From Syntrophobacteraceae bacterium (lineage in GTDB: Bacteria > Desulfobacterota > Syntrophobacteria > Syntrophobacterales > Syntrophobacteraceae), in assembly GCA_031292215.1 (NCBI GenBank), contig JARLHO010000112.1:1-64000 (forward strand): a stretch of DNA of 64,000 nt, read 5' to 3'. How positions within the stretch are numbered: position 1 is the first letter of the stretch; every line of letters starts with the position of its first letter. The position numbers and the translations under genes are program-made. Below are positions 47,501 through 55,576 of this stretch, in pieces. The notes below the pieces were generated by a model, which made no database searches, was not told the origin of the DNA, and saw nothing but the letters and a program-made list of their open reading frames with translations.

Positions 47501-47698
47501 GGGGCGCTGCCCCTGGCGCTGGGGTCGGGGGTGGGCTACGAGCTGCGCCGGCCTCTTGGAATATCGATTGTCGGCGGGCTGATTTTTAGCCAGATGTTGA
47601 CCTTGTTTACCACTCCAGTGATCTACCTCTACATGGACCGCTTGCGAATTTGGCTCCAGAGCTTGCGGGGCAAAGGTTTAGAAGATGAAAACCAGTAA
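44594..47698 (+). CDS. mdtC: RND efflux inner-membrane permease (MdtC/MuxC-like)
   Basis: The 1034-residue paralogue of the previous permease has the same layout: [20 protein letters not shown] at the start, [15 protein letters not shown] with the relay Asp pair, and [13 protein letters not shown] before the last helices. The second porter loop is short ([16 protein letters not shown]). It starts by ATGA overlap with the preceding gene and ends 14 bases inside the outer-membrane factor gene, so all four genes are translationally linked. Confidence 0.92.
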   Translation: MNLSEIFIKRPVASTLLTVGMTLAGVVAFYLLPVAPLPQIDFPTISVQAGLPGADPETMATSVAAPLERQLGHIAGVTEMTSTSTLGGTSIVLQFELDRNIDGAARDVQAAINAARSNLPSNLPSNPTYRKVNPADAPILIIALTSSLVSKSQMYDTASTVLAQKLAQVRGVGQVFAGGGALPAVRVELSPGAVSKYGLGLNDVASAIQLQSVFQPEGQFENGSQIVQIVADDQLHTAAQYRRVIIKYQNGAPVRLCDLGSVEDSVQDLRTGGGVNGKPAIMLIVFRSPGANIINTVGRVRALLPQLSALVPKSVELSVVLDRSPPIKGSLQHVEHTLVISGILVVLVVFAFLRNVRGTIIPAVAVPVSLISSFGVMYLFGYSLDNLSLMALTIATGFVVDDAIVVLENITRYIEQGLSPMEAALVGAREIAFTVLSMSVSLVAVFIPILLMGGMVGRLFREFAVTLSAAIVISLVISLTTTPMMCAAILRKEKPGGHGYLYRASEWVYERLRMGYEVSLGWAIRHSFIMLFITVLTLAVNVVLFSHIPKGFFPDQDTGRIAGRMQASQDISFQSMNKKLTKVMNIIRKDPDVTYVTGFTGGGGIGASTTNSARMFISLKPFAERKATAMEIIGRLRKKLATVAGAPTFLQPVQDLRVGGHISNAEYQYTLRDENLAELNNWAPRIMAMAAKLPELRDVSSDQQNMGRQTYLAIDRTTASRLGISTRLIDNTLYSAFGQSEVGINYTPLNQYYVVMELAPPFLERPETLKDVYVHSSTGAEVPLSAFARYIPRATSLEVDHASQFPSVTISFNLAPGVALGDAVNAIQAATDKMRIPETVHGSFLGTAQAFQASLANEPILILAALVSVYIVLGILYESYVHPITILSTLPSAGVGALVALLICREDLSLIAVVGIILLIGLVKKNGIMIVDFALESERKYGKSPSEAIYEASLLRFRPIMMTTMAALLGALPLALGSGVGYELRRPLGISIVGGLIFSQMLTLFTTPVIYLYMDRLRIWLQSLRGKGLEDENQ

Positions 47699-49223
47699 TC
47701 ATTCCAGTGGCCTGCCCTTGGTTGAATGGAACGAGGCGCGGGGGAAGGGGCGAGCGCCGGCAAAACTTATCGGATGCGCAGCGTTTGCGTTCCTGTTCGC
47801 ATCTCTTGCCTCCTGCACGGTTGGCCCCAACTACGTGAGGCCCAAAGCCGTTGTCCCGCCCTCCTATAAGGAACTGAAGGGGTGGAAGAGGGCGCAGCCA
47901 AAGGACGGTATCGCCCGTGGGCGGTGGTGGGAAATCTTCGGCGATCCGCGGCTAAATTCTCTCGAGTCGCAGGTAGACATTACGAACCAAAACCTTGCAG
48001 CAGCGGAGGCGCAGTTTAGAGAGGCGCTCGCCGCGGTTCAGGCCGCCGGATCGGGCTATTTTCCGGTGGTATCCGCCGGGACCTCGGCCGGCAGGAGCCG
48101 CATCCCGGGCACCCTCGGGAGATCCTCTTCGACTTCTACGGGCAGATCCGGGACCACTCAATCCGATCTTTTGCTTTCCGGCGACGTGTCCTGGGAACTC
48201 GATTTGTGGGGCAAGGTCCGAAGGACGGTTGAGGCAAGCAAGGCGGGGGCTCAGGCGAGCGAAGCCGACTTGGAAGGAGTGCGCCTGGCGGCGACCGCTC
48301 AACTTGCCCAGGATTACTTCGCGCTTCGAGCCCTGGATTCCCAGCACCAGGTCCTTCATTTGACGGTTGTAAACTACAGGAAGTTTCTAAGTTTTACGAA
48401 AAACCGGTATGCAACGGGTGTGGCCGGCCAGGCCGATGTGCTCCAGGCGGAAACGCAACTAAAGACCGCGCAGGCCCAGGAGATCGATACGGGCGTACAG
48501 CGCGCCCAGTTCGAACACGCCATAGCGATGCTCATGGGCAAACCCCCTTCGGCTCTGACCATTGCTCCTTCGCCTCTTGACCTGACACCGCCCCCGGTTC
48601 CAACGGGCCTACCCTCGGAACTTCTCGAGCGAAGGCCCGATATCGCGGCCGCCGAACGGCAGGCGGCAGCAGCCAATGCCCGGATAGGGGTAGCAATAGC
48701 TGCGTACTATCCAACCGTTACCCTAAGCGCTACGGGTGGATTCGAGGCGGCCAACGCCGCTCAGTGGCTTACCTGGCCGGCCCGCATGTGGACGCTTGGC
48801 CCGGCTGTCCTTGGACAGACAATATTTGAGGGCGGGCTAAGGCATGCTCAGACCCAAGAGGCCAGGGCCGCTTATGACGCAAACGTTGCGACTTACCGTC
48901 AGACAGTTCTTACCGCTTTTCAGCAGGTCGAAGACAACCTGTCCGCTCTTCGCATACTCGAGCAGGAGGCGCTCGTGCAGGCGGAGGCAGTCGATGCCGC
49001 GAAAAAATCGGTAGTCGTTGAAACCAACCAGTACCTGGCAGGGACGGTAAGCGCACTCGATGTGATCGTCACTCAAGCCATCGCCCTAAACGACGAACTG
49101 ACCGCGGCCAACATCCTGGGCCGCCGCATGGTGGCCGACGTGCTCCTGATTCAGGCACTGGGCGGCGGGTGGCAGGCCGGGAGTTTGCCGTTATGCAAAA
49201 CACGATGCAATGGTCCCAAATAA
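47685..49223 (+). CDS. RND efflux outer-membrane factor lipoprotein (NodT family)
   Basis: The 512-residue TolC/OprM-type protein begins with a basic region and a lipobox (FASLASC) near residues 41-47. VGPNYVRPK, the usual start of mature NodT-family proteins, follows, then two helical OEP repeats with LLLSGDVSWELDLWGKVR and LGPAVLGQTIFEGGLR. It forms the outer-membrane exit duct for the upstream adaptor and permeases. The start at 47685 lies inside the previous gene; the N-terminus is long, so a later start is possible. Confidence 0.87.
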   Translation: MKTSNHSSGLPLVEWNEARGKGRAPAKLIGCAAFAFLFASLASCTVGPNYVRPKAVVPPSYKELKGWKRAQPKDGIARGRWWEIFGDPRLNSLESQVDITNQNLAAAEAQFREALAAVQAAGSGYFPVVSAGTSAGRSRIPGTLGRSSSTSTGRSGTTQSDLLLSGDVSWELDLWGKVRRTVEASKAGAQASEADLEGVRLAATAQLAQDYFALRALDSQHQVLHLTVVNYRKFLSFTKNRYATGVAGQADVLQAETQLKTAQAQEIDTGVQRAQFEHAIAMLMGKPPSALTIAPSPLDLTPPPVPTGLPSELLERRPDIAAAERQAAAANARIGVAIAAYYPTVTLSATGGFEAANAAQWLTWPARMWTLGPAVLGQTIFEGGLRHAQTQEARAAYDANVATYRQTVLTAFQQVEDNLSALRILEQEALVQAEAVDAAKKSVVVETNQYLAGTVSALDVIVTQAIALNDELTAANILGRRMVADVLLIQALGGGWQAGSLPLCKTRCNGPK

Positions 49224-49239
49224 GGCCAGCCTGGAGGAT

Positions 49240-49265
49240 GAGGCGCCGACCCGCATCGGCGCCTC
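49240..49265 (+). repeat. Hairpin after the efflux operon
   Basis: GAGGCGCCGA and TCGGCGCCTC form a perfect ten-pair stem with a CCCGCA loop, shortly after the outer-membrane factor stop. No T-run follows, so it is not a classical terminator, but it may stabilise the transcript end. Confidence 0.5.
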
Positions 49266-49414
49266 GATCAATCAGAAGACGCGCGACAGAAAGCGGAGGA
49301 AGCCAAAACGAAGGCCTTTACAGGGAATGTAAGCCCAATTGAATCGCCAGGGACACAAAGAGCTGGAATCGAGCAGCGGCTTACGATTTCAGGCTACGAT
49401 AGACTGCGGTCTAG

Positions 49415-49615
49415 AAATCCATATATACGGAAAATGATGTCGCATCGGCGAAGGGCAGTATTTGCGTTGAAGGCCGGAAACCGCTGGCGGCTGATCTACG
49501 TCAAGAGGTGGTTTTCCTCGCGGCGGGCGGCATCGCGAAAGCCAGCATTGCCCGCCAACTGAACATCGAGGAGGCCACTGTATATCGAATTTTGGCGGCA
49601 ACGATAAATGGATAG
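49415..49615 (+). pseudogene. C-terminal stub of a serine recombinase (resolvase family)
   Basis: A 66-codon frame following a stop reads KSIYTENDVASAKGSICVEG, then RKPLAADLRQEVVFLAAGGI, AKASIARQLNIEEATVYRIL. This matches the C-terminal HTH region of Tn3/Hin-type resolvases (A...KGxYKGRKPL...IARQLNI..ATVYRIL). The catalytic N-terminal part is absent. It is therefore the tail of a lost mobile element, at the left edge of a rearranged region. Confidence 0.75.
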
Positions 49616-49662
49616 CGCGAAAGATATTTTTGAACGTTAGCCGTCACCAATAAGGATCGTCC

Positions 49663-49812
49663 ATGCAAAAAATTGATCTCAAAAAGGACCTGAAACAGCT
49701 ATACCAACCGTCTGCCAAGGAAATTGCGCAAGTCGAGGCGCCAATGTTCAAATTCCTCATGGTTGACGGCGAGGGGGATCCGAACATGTCCCAGGAATAT
49801 GCGCAGGCCGTA
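49663..49812 (+). pseudogene. N-terminal fragment of a GyrI-like/YdaJ-type protein
   Basis: The frame starting MQKIDLKKDLKQLYQPSAKE, with FLMVDGEGDPNMSQEYAQAVE, matches the first ~50 residues of GyrI-like small-molecule-binding proteins. After about residue 50 the frame runs into the antisense of an acyl-CoA dehydrogenase gene and loses similarity. The remaining 50 codons before the stop at 49980 are out of register for the family. This is a rearrangement junction. Confidence 0.65.
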
Positions 49813-49814
49813 GA

Positions 49815-50375
49815 GACCCGTATTAACCGAACTCAGCAGCTCTCCGGCAGGGGTGAGAATCCATTGTTGTGTTCCGAATCCCTGCTCCGGCTCAGACACT
49901 ATCATCATGTTCTCAGGGATCTTGACCTCATCGAAAACGATGGCGCCCTGGGGATACGAACGAAGCCCAAGTTTGTCTAACGGCTTGCTGCGGGATATTC
50001 CGGGCAGATCAAGGGGGATAAACGCTATCCCGGTCCCCCGCATTCCCTTGGACCTGTCCACGTTGAGAATGAGAAGGGCATGGGTGGCAATAGGACCATT
50101 ACTGATAAAATCGGATTTCTGTCCGGTGATGACATATTCTGAACCTTTTCGCACCGCTCTAACCGAAGGCGAGAACTTCGGATCGTCCATTTCGGATTGG
50201 CCGGCGAGCACCCAGTCAGAACCATGATCCGGTTCGGTAAAGGCAAAACACCCGACCATTTTACCTGTAGTGTCGTCACAGTATTCCCGTACGTAACGCC
50301 GGATCTCAGGACCTCCGAAGGCAGATGTGAGGAGAAACGGTACGATTGAGCAGGCAAGGCTTTCGCACAGCCCGG
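49815..50375 (-). pseudogene. Acyl-CoA dehydrogenase internal fragment
   Basis: The minus strand encodes the middle of an acyl-CoA dehydrogenase: GCFAFTEPDHGSDW (FAD/substrate region), KSDFISNGPIATHALLILNV, and IPENMMIVSEPEQGFGTQQW. The N-terminal domain is missing: the open frame begins at ATG 50400 with residues MRGDSHVH unlike the family, probably derived from an intron scrap. The C-terminal catalytic helices are cut at the junction near 49812. It cannot be a functional enzyme. Confidence 0.75.
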
Positions 50376-50410
50376 CGTGTACGTGAGAGTCTCCCCTCAT
50401 ACGGCTCTTC
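50376..50410 (-). other. Possible group II intron domain V remnant
   Basis: The minus strand reads GAGCCGTATGAGGGGAGACT, then CTCACGTAC. This resembles group II intron domain V (consensus GAGCCGTATGA with GGGGAAACTC and TCACGTACGGTTC). The 3' arm is cut after CACGTAC, so only part of the hairpin remains. It lies at the broken 5' edge of the acyl-CoA dehydrogenase fragment. Confidence 0.45.
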
Positions 50411-50479
50411 TCGTTGCTTCATACGTGTTGCGCCCTTCAGTTTATTGGTGTAAAAAAATGCACGATTTGATTCTAGAGT

Positions 50480-50518
50480 AAAGAAAAACCCCTGTCAAAT
50501 CGAGAACTGCCAGGGGTA
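50480..50518 (-). terminator. Rho-independent terminator after the methyltransferase gene
   Basis: On the minus strand ACCCCTG and CAGGGGT form a seven-pair stem around an ~16-base loop, followed by TTTTTCTTT. It lies about 220 bases after the methyltransferase stop, in its orientation, so the intervening open frame is probably untranslated. Confidence 0.6.
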
Positions 50519-50737
50519 ATGTTGCACGGTTCCGACAAATACTGCATACGGAAAACCATATATGGAGTACAAACAGCGAGTTCCTTTTCTGCTCCCGAAA
50601 TTGCCAAACAGAACCCAGATGCGCGTCTAACCTCTGTTATTATAGAATTATTATCAGTACTCCTTGTTATCCTCAGCCCTGAATAATTATCGCAGTGGTT
50701 TTTGACACACAATCGGCTTATTTTTGTATCCATATTT

Positions 50738-51409
50738 TTATTCCGGACGAGTGAAGGTGGACCTGAATCTACGTACTGGAGGCTCTTCGTCGTCTATATA
50801 ATCTTCGAACGTAAGCTGGTTGAGCCCATGAGTCTGGAATAACGATAGTTCCAACTTCGTGACAGGCCATGGCATCTTCCCTTCGGGTTCATTTGGTTCT
50901 CTTGCTCGGGCAATGACAAGCAGCACCCCACTGGGAGCCAAGAGCGATGATATGCATCGCACCGCCTCCGCCCGAAGATGCGGCGGAAGTACTTGAAGGG
51001 TATAGGATTCGAGCACGAAAGGGAACTTGTGTTGCCATCCATTTGGAGCAGAAAACAAATTCGCAACCAAATAAGAGACGGAAGAACCGGGAAAACGCTT
51101 TCTGGTCCAGTCAATGGCCGACTCGGAAATGTCGAAAGCTATCGTTTCTAATCCCCTCCGCGCCAATTCCTCGGCATCGTCACCCAAGCCACTGCCAATC
51201 TTGAGTGCCGGCCCGGTAACAAGAGATCTATTTTGGTTCAGCCAGCTAACCAGATTAGGATTCGGCTTCAAATCAGCCCAGGGAATAATCCTACCGTCTT
51301 GCCCTGCTCGTGAGTAGAGCTCTTCAAACCAGCCTAGAGGGTCACCTGCCTCAAGATGTTTGTGTGCAAGTTCTCTTGCTGTTGCTCTGCGTTTTTCGTT
51401 CACTTGCAT
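50738..51409 (-). CDS. Class I SAM-dependent methyltransferase
   Basis: The 223-residue protein has an N-terminal helical region, DPLGWFEELYSRAG and PWADLKPNPNLVSWL. A Rossmann methyltransferase core follows with the glycine loop ALKIGSGLGDDAEELA, an acidic FDISESAIDWTRKRFP and PFVLESYTLQVLP. The substrate is not identifiable. It is preceded by an AGGAGATGC-type site and sits apart from the MFS cluster. Confidence 0.8.
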   Translation of the reverse strand: MQVNEKRRATARELAHKHLEAGDPLGWFEELYSRAGQDGRIIPWADLKPNPNLVSWLNQNRSLVTGPALKIGSGLGDDAEELARRGLETIAFDISESAIDWTRKRFPGSSVSYLVANLFSAPNGWQHKFPFVLESYTLQVLPPHLRAEAVRCISSLLAPSGVLLVIARAREPNEPEGKMPWPVTKLELSLFQTHGLNQLTFEDYIDDEEPPVRRFRSTFTRPE

Positions 51410-51528
51410 CTCCTACTGCCGTCGCGATAGTGAAGGACCCCCTGCGTTCGGTCAACGAACTCAAATCTACCCGATGATCCTATTGACGTTTTGATAGTCC
51501 CTGCTCGATCGACAAGTGGTTGGTCGGG

Positions 51529-51867
51529 CTAAGGGGCGGGAGTATTGCCGCCATGGAATTTTCCAAAATGGCGCGCGGAAAAAAGGGCGATCAGGAAACC
51601 GCCCGTTCCCATGGCAAAGATATCGGGGAGGGAACGGAGGTCGAAGGTCCCGACATGGACGATAAGCAGATAGCCCACCATCGCATTAAAGAATCCCCAG
51701 ACGATGTTGACGGTAGATGACGAAAGCCCTTCGCCGGAGGGTTTTGCGAAAGGGCTTTGAAAAGCACGCCCCATCATTGCGCTTACAACATGGGGAATGG
51801 CGTTGGCGAGAAAAGCGCCGCCGAAAAGATAAGAGATGAAATAAGTGATATGGTTTGTCCAGTTCAT
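51529..51867 (-). CDS. Small multi-helix membrane protein of unknown function
   Basis: The 112-residue protein has at least three hydrophobic helices (HITYFISYLFGGAFLANAIP; STVNIVWGFFNAMVGYLLIV; MGTGGFLIALFSARHFG). The conserved-looking loop MMGRAFQSPFAKPSGEGLSS lies between the first two. I cannot name the family. It follows the isochorismatase-like gene on the same strand after about 24 bases and is part of the MarR-controlled operon. Confidence 0.7.
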   Translation of the reverse strand: MNWTNHITYFISYLFGGAFLANAIPHVVSAMMGRAFQSPFAKPSGEGLSSSTVNIVWGFFNAMVGYLLIVHVGTFDLRSLPDIFAMGTGGFLIALFSARHFGKFHGGNTPAP

Positions 51868-51890
51868 GTCGAGTCCCCCCTTTCCATCGG

Positions 51891-52457
51891 TTATGCCTGT
51901 TTAGAGACAAACGCATCCGTAGTGAGAACCGTTCCCCGTTTTGGAAATATTTTTTCCATCAGAACGCGATGGGTTTCGGCATCGGCATCGAAGCAGGCGT
52001 CGGAAATGACGGTGAGTCTGAAATCCAGATCGAACGCCCTGGTAACGGTTGCCAGGACGATACCGCTTGTGGAAATGCCGAAAAGAACGAGATTTTCGAT
52101 GGCCCGCGCGCGAAGCGTCAGGTTTAGGTGGTTTTCGGAAAACGCTCCGATGCGCTGTTTATAAATGATCAGGTCGCCTGGTTTGGCGATCGCGCCGTGA
52201 AATTGGGCGGAAGCGCTTCCTTTCACAAAGAGATTGTTTTGTTTTGCCTTTAGAAAAGGGGTATCCCGGTCGGTGACTTCCGGATGGCCATCCGAAAAAC
52301 CAAGTCCCACATGGATGAGTAGATAGTCTTTCTCGCGGGCAAAATCCACGATCCGGGATGCATTGGGAATGACGCTTTCATAGCCGCTGCCCATCTCCAA
52401 TATTCCTTTTTGCAGATCCAGCGTCAGTATGGCTGTTTTAGACGGTTCAAGTTTCAA
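51891..52457 (-). CDS. Isochorismatase-like hydrolase lacking the Cys nucleophile
   Basis: The 188-residue protein is an isochorismatase-fold protein: TAILTLDLQKGIL (Asp), IIYKQRIGAFSENHL (Lys) and LVLFGISTSGIVLATVTR. The nucleophilic Cys of nicotinamidase-type enzymes (T-x-x-CV) is replaced by Ile (TSGIV), so amidase chemistry is unlikely. Isochorismatase-type hydrolysis does not need the Cys. It starts by ATGA overlap with the MFS gene and belongs to the MarR operon. Confidence 0.8.
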   Translation of the reverse strand: MKLEPSKTAILTLDLQKGILEMGSGYESVIPNASRIVDFAREKDYLLIHVGLGFSDGHPEVTDRDTPFLKAKQNNLFVKGSASAQFHGAIAKPGDLIIYKQRIGAFSENHLNLTLRARAIENLVLFGISTSGIVLATVTRAFDLDFRLTVISDACFDADAETHRVLMEKIFPKRGTVLTTDAFVSKQA

Positions 52458-53737
52458 GTCATTTCTCCTTGCCCGGGAAATTTAGGCATAAGCCCCATTT
52501 CCTGATAGATCGGGTGTATGAGCGCTCCGATTTTGGCCATTTGCAGCGAGAACCAGACAGAGCCCAAAAGACAGAACGTCCCGGTGATGATAATCGTGTC
52601 GGATGCGCCAATTTTCTGAGACAAAGCGCCTGCCAGCAGGCTGCCGATTGGAGCCGCGCCAAAGTAGGCCATTGCGTAATAGCTGATGACGCGGGCACGC
52701 TTATCTTCGGGCACAAGGGTTTGCATAACCGTATTGCTCGCGGCGGCGCACTGCATCATGCCAAAACCCGCAAAGGCCATGAGAAAAAGTGATAGATCGA
52801 ACCGGTGGGAGAAGCCAAAAAGGATTAACGCAATCCCAAGGGTCGCCGAACTCATCCCGATCATACGGGTCAATCCCACGACCGATTTTCTGAATGCAAG
52901 AGAAAGCGCGGAAATGAGAGCACCTAATCCCGAAGCAGCCGTAAGCCAGCCCAATGCATGGGGGCCGCCGTGGAAAACCCGGCCGGCAAAGATTGGAAGC
53001 AAAACCATATAGGGATAGCCCATAAGCGATACGATAGCGAAAAGCAAAAGAATCGTCCGGACAGGGGAAAAGGTACGGACATAATCCCAGCCCTCACGCA
53101 TTTGGCTAAATAAGTTGTCTGCGGAACGCGCTACCTCCACAGGCTGGATATTCATCATGAGAAGCGATGCGATTACGGCCACATAGCTTATGGCGTCGAT
53201 TAGAAAACATCCTCCCTCTCCTACAAGGCCGATTGCGATTCCGGCGAGGGCCGGCCCCAGCAGGCGCGCGCCATTGACCATCGTCGAGTTTAAGGCGATG
53301 GCGTTTCCAAGGTCGCTTCGATCATCAATCATTCGAATAAAAAACGACTGGCGTCCCGGCACATCAAACGCATTAATCAGCCCCTGCAGTCCGCTAAGAG
53401 CTATGATTTCCCAGATCGTTACGATATGGCCGAGGGTAAGGCAGGCAAGCATAAGAGACTGGATGGCTGCTGCGACTTGCGTCCAGACGAGGAGCTTTCG
53501 CCGATCCATCCTTTCGACCCGGGCGCCCGCCAGGGGTTGCAGAAGGAAGGGAACAATCTGCCCGGCGAAGCCGACAATACCGAGAAGGAGCGCCGATCCG
53601 GTCAGCCGGTAAACCAACCAGCCGGTCGCCATTCGCGTCATCCATGTGCCGATGACCGAAATGCCTTGCCCTATGAAAAAGAGTCTGAAATTTCGATTTC
53701 TTAATGCGCACCATGCGTGAGAAATAGAGGTCTTCAT
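52454..53737 (-). CDS. MFS transporter (EntS-like)
   Basis: The 427-residue protein shows 12 helices and the MFS_3 pattern of enterobactin exporter/EntS-type pumps: NFRLFFIGQGISVIGTWMTR, GWLVYRLTGSALLLG, and GRQSFFIRMI in the mid loop. It would export small molecules through proton exchange. It overlaps the MarR gene end (by four bases) and the isochorismatase gene (ATGA), so it is in one translationally coupled unit. Substrate unknown. Confidence 0.85.
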   Translation of the reverse strand: MKTSISHAWCALRNRNFRLFFIGQGISVIGTWMTRMATGWLVYRLTGSALLLGIVGFAGQIVPFLLQPLAGARVERMDRRKLLVWTQVAAAIQSLMLACLTLGHIVTIWEIIALSGLQGLINAFDVPGRQSFFIRMIDDRSDLGNAIALNSTMVNGARLLGPALAGIAIGLVGEGGCFLIDAISYVAVIASLLMMNIQPVEVARSADNLFSQMREGWDYVRTFSPVRTILLLFAIVSLMGYPYMVLLPIFAGRVFHGGPHALGWLTAASGLGALISALSLAFRKSVVGLTRMIGMSSATLGIALILFGFSHRFDLSLFLMAFAGFGMMQCAAASNTVMQTLVPEDKRARVISYYAMAYFGAAPIGSLLAGALSQKIGASDTIIITGTFCLLGSVWFSLQMAKIGALIHPIYQEMGLMPKFPGQGEMT

Positions 53738-54207
53738 AGATCGACGAGTTTCTTTATCACTTCGGCCGCTGCAAAAAGCTTTTCCTGCTCTTTTTTATCT
53801 AGTTTTTCTATCGCGTGAGCCAGCCAGGTATGTTTGGCCTCTCGCGTATTTTTGCGCATGGCCTTGCCCTTAGCGGTCAAAACGATGTTTATCCGGCGAC
53901 GGTCCGTGGGGTGTGCCATGCGTTCGACCAGCCCCATTTTCTCAAGCGTTGCGATAGCCGCTCCCATGGACTGCGACTTCACTCCTTCGGCCCGCGCAAG
54001 GTCTGCGGCGGTAGCCGAGCCGTCTTTATCCAACCGAACGATGACAGATTTTTGCGTCCATGAAAGATCATGGAGTTCCGAAGGGGCCGCGGCCCGTATG
54101 CGCCGGATAAGCGAGCCGAAGGCTAGGGTCAGTTCGGCGACTGCTGATTCGACAGTGGATTCCACGGCCGATGCGATGTTTGATTCTATGTTTTTGGATG
54201 AAGTCAT
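53734..54207 (-). CDS. MarR family transcriptional regulator
   Basis: The 157-residue protein has a MarR winged helix (SWTQKSVIVRLDKDGSATAA, LARAEGVKSQSMGAAIATLE, GLVERMAHPTDRRRINIVLT). It probably represses its own operon with the MFS transporter, isochorismatase-like and membrane proteins until a ligand binds. The start is ATG 54207 rather than 54225, because the promoter -10 box lies in the intervening bases. Gene and operon overlap a promoter and palindrome at 54214-54243. Confidence 0.88.
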   Translation of the reverse strand: MTSSKNIESNIASAVESTVESAVAELTLAFGSLIRRIRAAAPSELHDLSWTQKSVIVRLDKDGSATAADLARAEGVKSQSMGAAIATLEKMGLVERMAHPTDRRRINIVLTAKGKAMRKNTREAKHTWLAHAIEKLDKKEQEKLFAAAEVIKKLVDL

Positions 54208-54213
54208 GGTTGG

Positions 54214-54243
54214 ATTATACTGCATTGACAGCTAAACTGTCAA
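54214..54243 (-). promoter_or_regulatory. marR operon promoter with overlapping palindromic operator
   Basis: The minus strand has TTGACA and TATAAT, both perfect sigma-70 boxes, 18 bases apart. The palindrome TTGACAG-TTTAG-CTGTCAA spans 54225-54243 and covers the -35 box and spacer. The -10 box ends six bases before ATG 54207, so transcription would start at or next to the start codon and the mRNA is likely leaderless. A MarR dimer on the palindrome would block RNA polymerase. Confidence 0.75.
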
Positions 54244-54591
54244 GATTAACTGTTGGTATGCAGAGGGCATAAAGGTTGCGGCCGGCGCATTTTTCGGAAA
54301 TTCTATTTCTCATCATGAAGCACCCCTTGTTTGCGCGTGTAATCGTGTCTTTTTCCGGTACGCCATGGCCTGCGGCGGTAAATCGACCGCTAGTCATCTT
54401 CGGAGGCTTTCCACCTCCCCGATCTTGTTCGAAATTTATTGGCAAAATGGTAAGAGGACGCAAAAGCTTAAGACGATTTACTATTGCGCCAAATGCCATG
54501 CTAAAATGAAACTGCTAGATCTTTGTGGTTGCGACGAGTCGCGGTACATAGAAAAATATGTCGTGTGGGTTATCATATAAACAGGCATAAA
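54244..54591. other. Intergenic region before brnT
   Basis: No gene can be supported here. A 71-codon frame at 54365-54580 contains YYCAKCHAKMKLLDLCGC, a possible zinc-binding pattern, but it has no ribosome site and ends just before brnT. It may be a relic. Confidence 0.3.
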
Positions 54592-54864
54592 ATGCAATTT
54601 GAATGGGACCTGAAAAAGGCGGTTAAAAACAAACAAAAGCACGGGATATCATTTGAAGAGGCATCCACGGTCTTTTCCGATCCTTTGGCTATCACCTTTG
54701 CCGATCCGGATCATTTCTTTGGCGAAGACCGTTATCTTACGTTTGGCCTTTCAAGACTGGAGCGGCTCCTGGTTGTAGCGCACACTTCTCATGGGGATCG
54801 AACAAGGATAATCAGCGCACGGCCTTTAACCCGCGAGGAAAGGAATATTTATGAAGAAGGATGA
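54592..54864 (+). CDS. brnT: BrnT family toxin of a type II toxin-antitoxin system
   Basis: The 90-residue protein starts MQFEWDLKKAVKNKQKHGIS, the BrnT signature, followed by FEEASTVFSDPLAITFADPD, EDRYLTFGLS and a C-terminal RIISARPLTREERNIYE. BrnT proteins are RelE-fold mRNA endonucleases that halt growth. The stop overlaps the antitoxin gene by 14 bases. A second copy of about 95 bases of this gene lies at 56531-56629. The start at 54592 has only a weak ribosome site. Confidence 0.88.
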   Translation: MQFEWDLKKAVKNKQKHGISFEEASTVFSDPLAITFADPDHFFGEDRYLTFGLSRLERLLVVAHTSHGDRTRIISARPLTREERNIYEEG

Positions 54865-55102
54865 GATCGACGAAATACGCCCAGAGTACCGTCGCGAGGA
54901 CTTGGGGCCGGGTGTCAGGGGGAAATATTTGGAAGCTTATCGGGCTGGGACCAACTTGGTGCTGCTCAGCCCCGATGTCGCAAGGGCGTTTCCAACCGAG
55001 GAAGCCGTAAATGACGCACTTCGCTCGCTGATCGAGGTGGCGCAAAGATCAGTCGCTCCGAAAAAGCGTTCCGGCCGACAACCGAAAACGACCCAGTCTT
55101 GA
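54851..55102 (+). CDS. BrnT-partner antitoxin (BrnA-like)
   Basis: The 83-residue protein (EIRPEYRREDLGPGVRGKYL, GTNLVLLSPDVARAFPTEEA, VNDALRSLIEVAQRS) matches antitoxins found after BrnT genes. The N-terminal half would wrap the toxin and a C-terminal helical region may bind DNA. It overlaps brnT by 14 bases and has AGGA six bases before its ATG. The exact family name is uncertain, so I call it BrnA-like. Confidence 0.75.
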   Translation: MKKDEIDEIRPEYRREDLGPGVRGKYLEAYRAGTNLVLLSPDVARAFPTEEAVNDALRSLIEVAQRSVAPKKRSGRQPKTTQS

Positions 55103-55344
55103 TGTTCCCAAGCGGTATGGCCAACCGTATCGCCCACGGCTACTTTGCGATCAATCTTGATGTGGTGTGGACACCGTGCAAACGGCGTTGCCGAAATTAC
55201 TCGATCGATTGAGCCGCGTGCGTCTATAGCCAGTTGTCAGTAGGAACCCTCGTGGAAGAGGTCACCGACCGAGGCGCGCTGTGCGATAATCTGGCCGGCT
55301 ATGTCCTTTGGCCCCGCAACAGGAATCGGGCCGCTGCCTCCTTT

Positions 55345-55519
55345 AATGGCTTCGCAAAAAGATAGGTAAACACGCAGTAACTCGGCTGGGTCGATTACCC
55401 AAGCCTGGTGTAACGTCGTGGCACGCAGCGGAAATTTTCCCGCTTCGAATCGCCCCAAGGATCGAGTGGTTGCTTTTCCCAGTCGCTTCGACAGCCAGTT
55501 TCAGGCTATCGCGATTGGG
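55345..55519 (-). pseudogene. Decayed excisionase-like helix-turn-helix gene (copy 1)
   Basis: On the minus strand, after a TAA, the frame reads PNRDSLKLAVEATGKSNHSI, then LGAIRSGKISAA. In another frame HQAWVIDPAELLRVY continues it. The two halves match plasmid- and transposon-borne HTH proteins of the type L..AAEATGKSK.TI.RAIKSGKISA.RDE.G.W.IDPAEL.RVYP, broken by a frameshift. It points to a lost plasmid or integrative element. Confidence 0.6.
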
Positions 55520-55576
55520 TTATGTTCCTTTGTCAAAAGGGGCTCTTTTTAGTGGTATAACGTACTATTTCATAGC

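Noticed and set aside
50473-50733. 86-codon minus-strand frame after the methyltransferase gene
   Set aside because: It runs through a rho-independent terminator and has no recognisable domain or ribosome site; probably 3' untranslated DNA.
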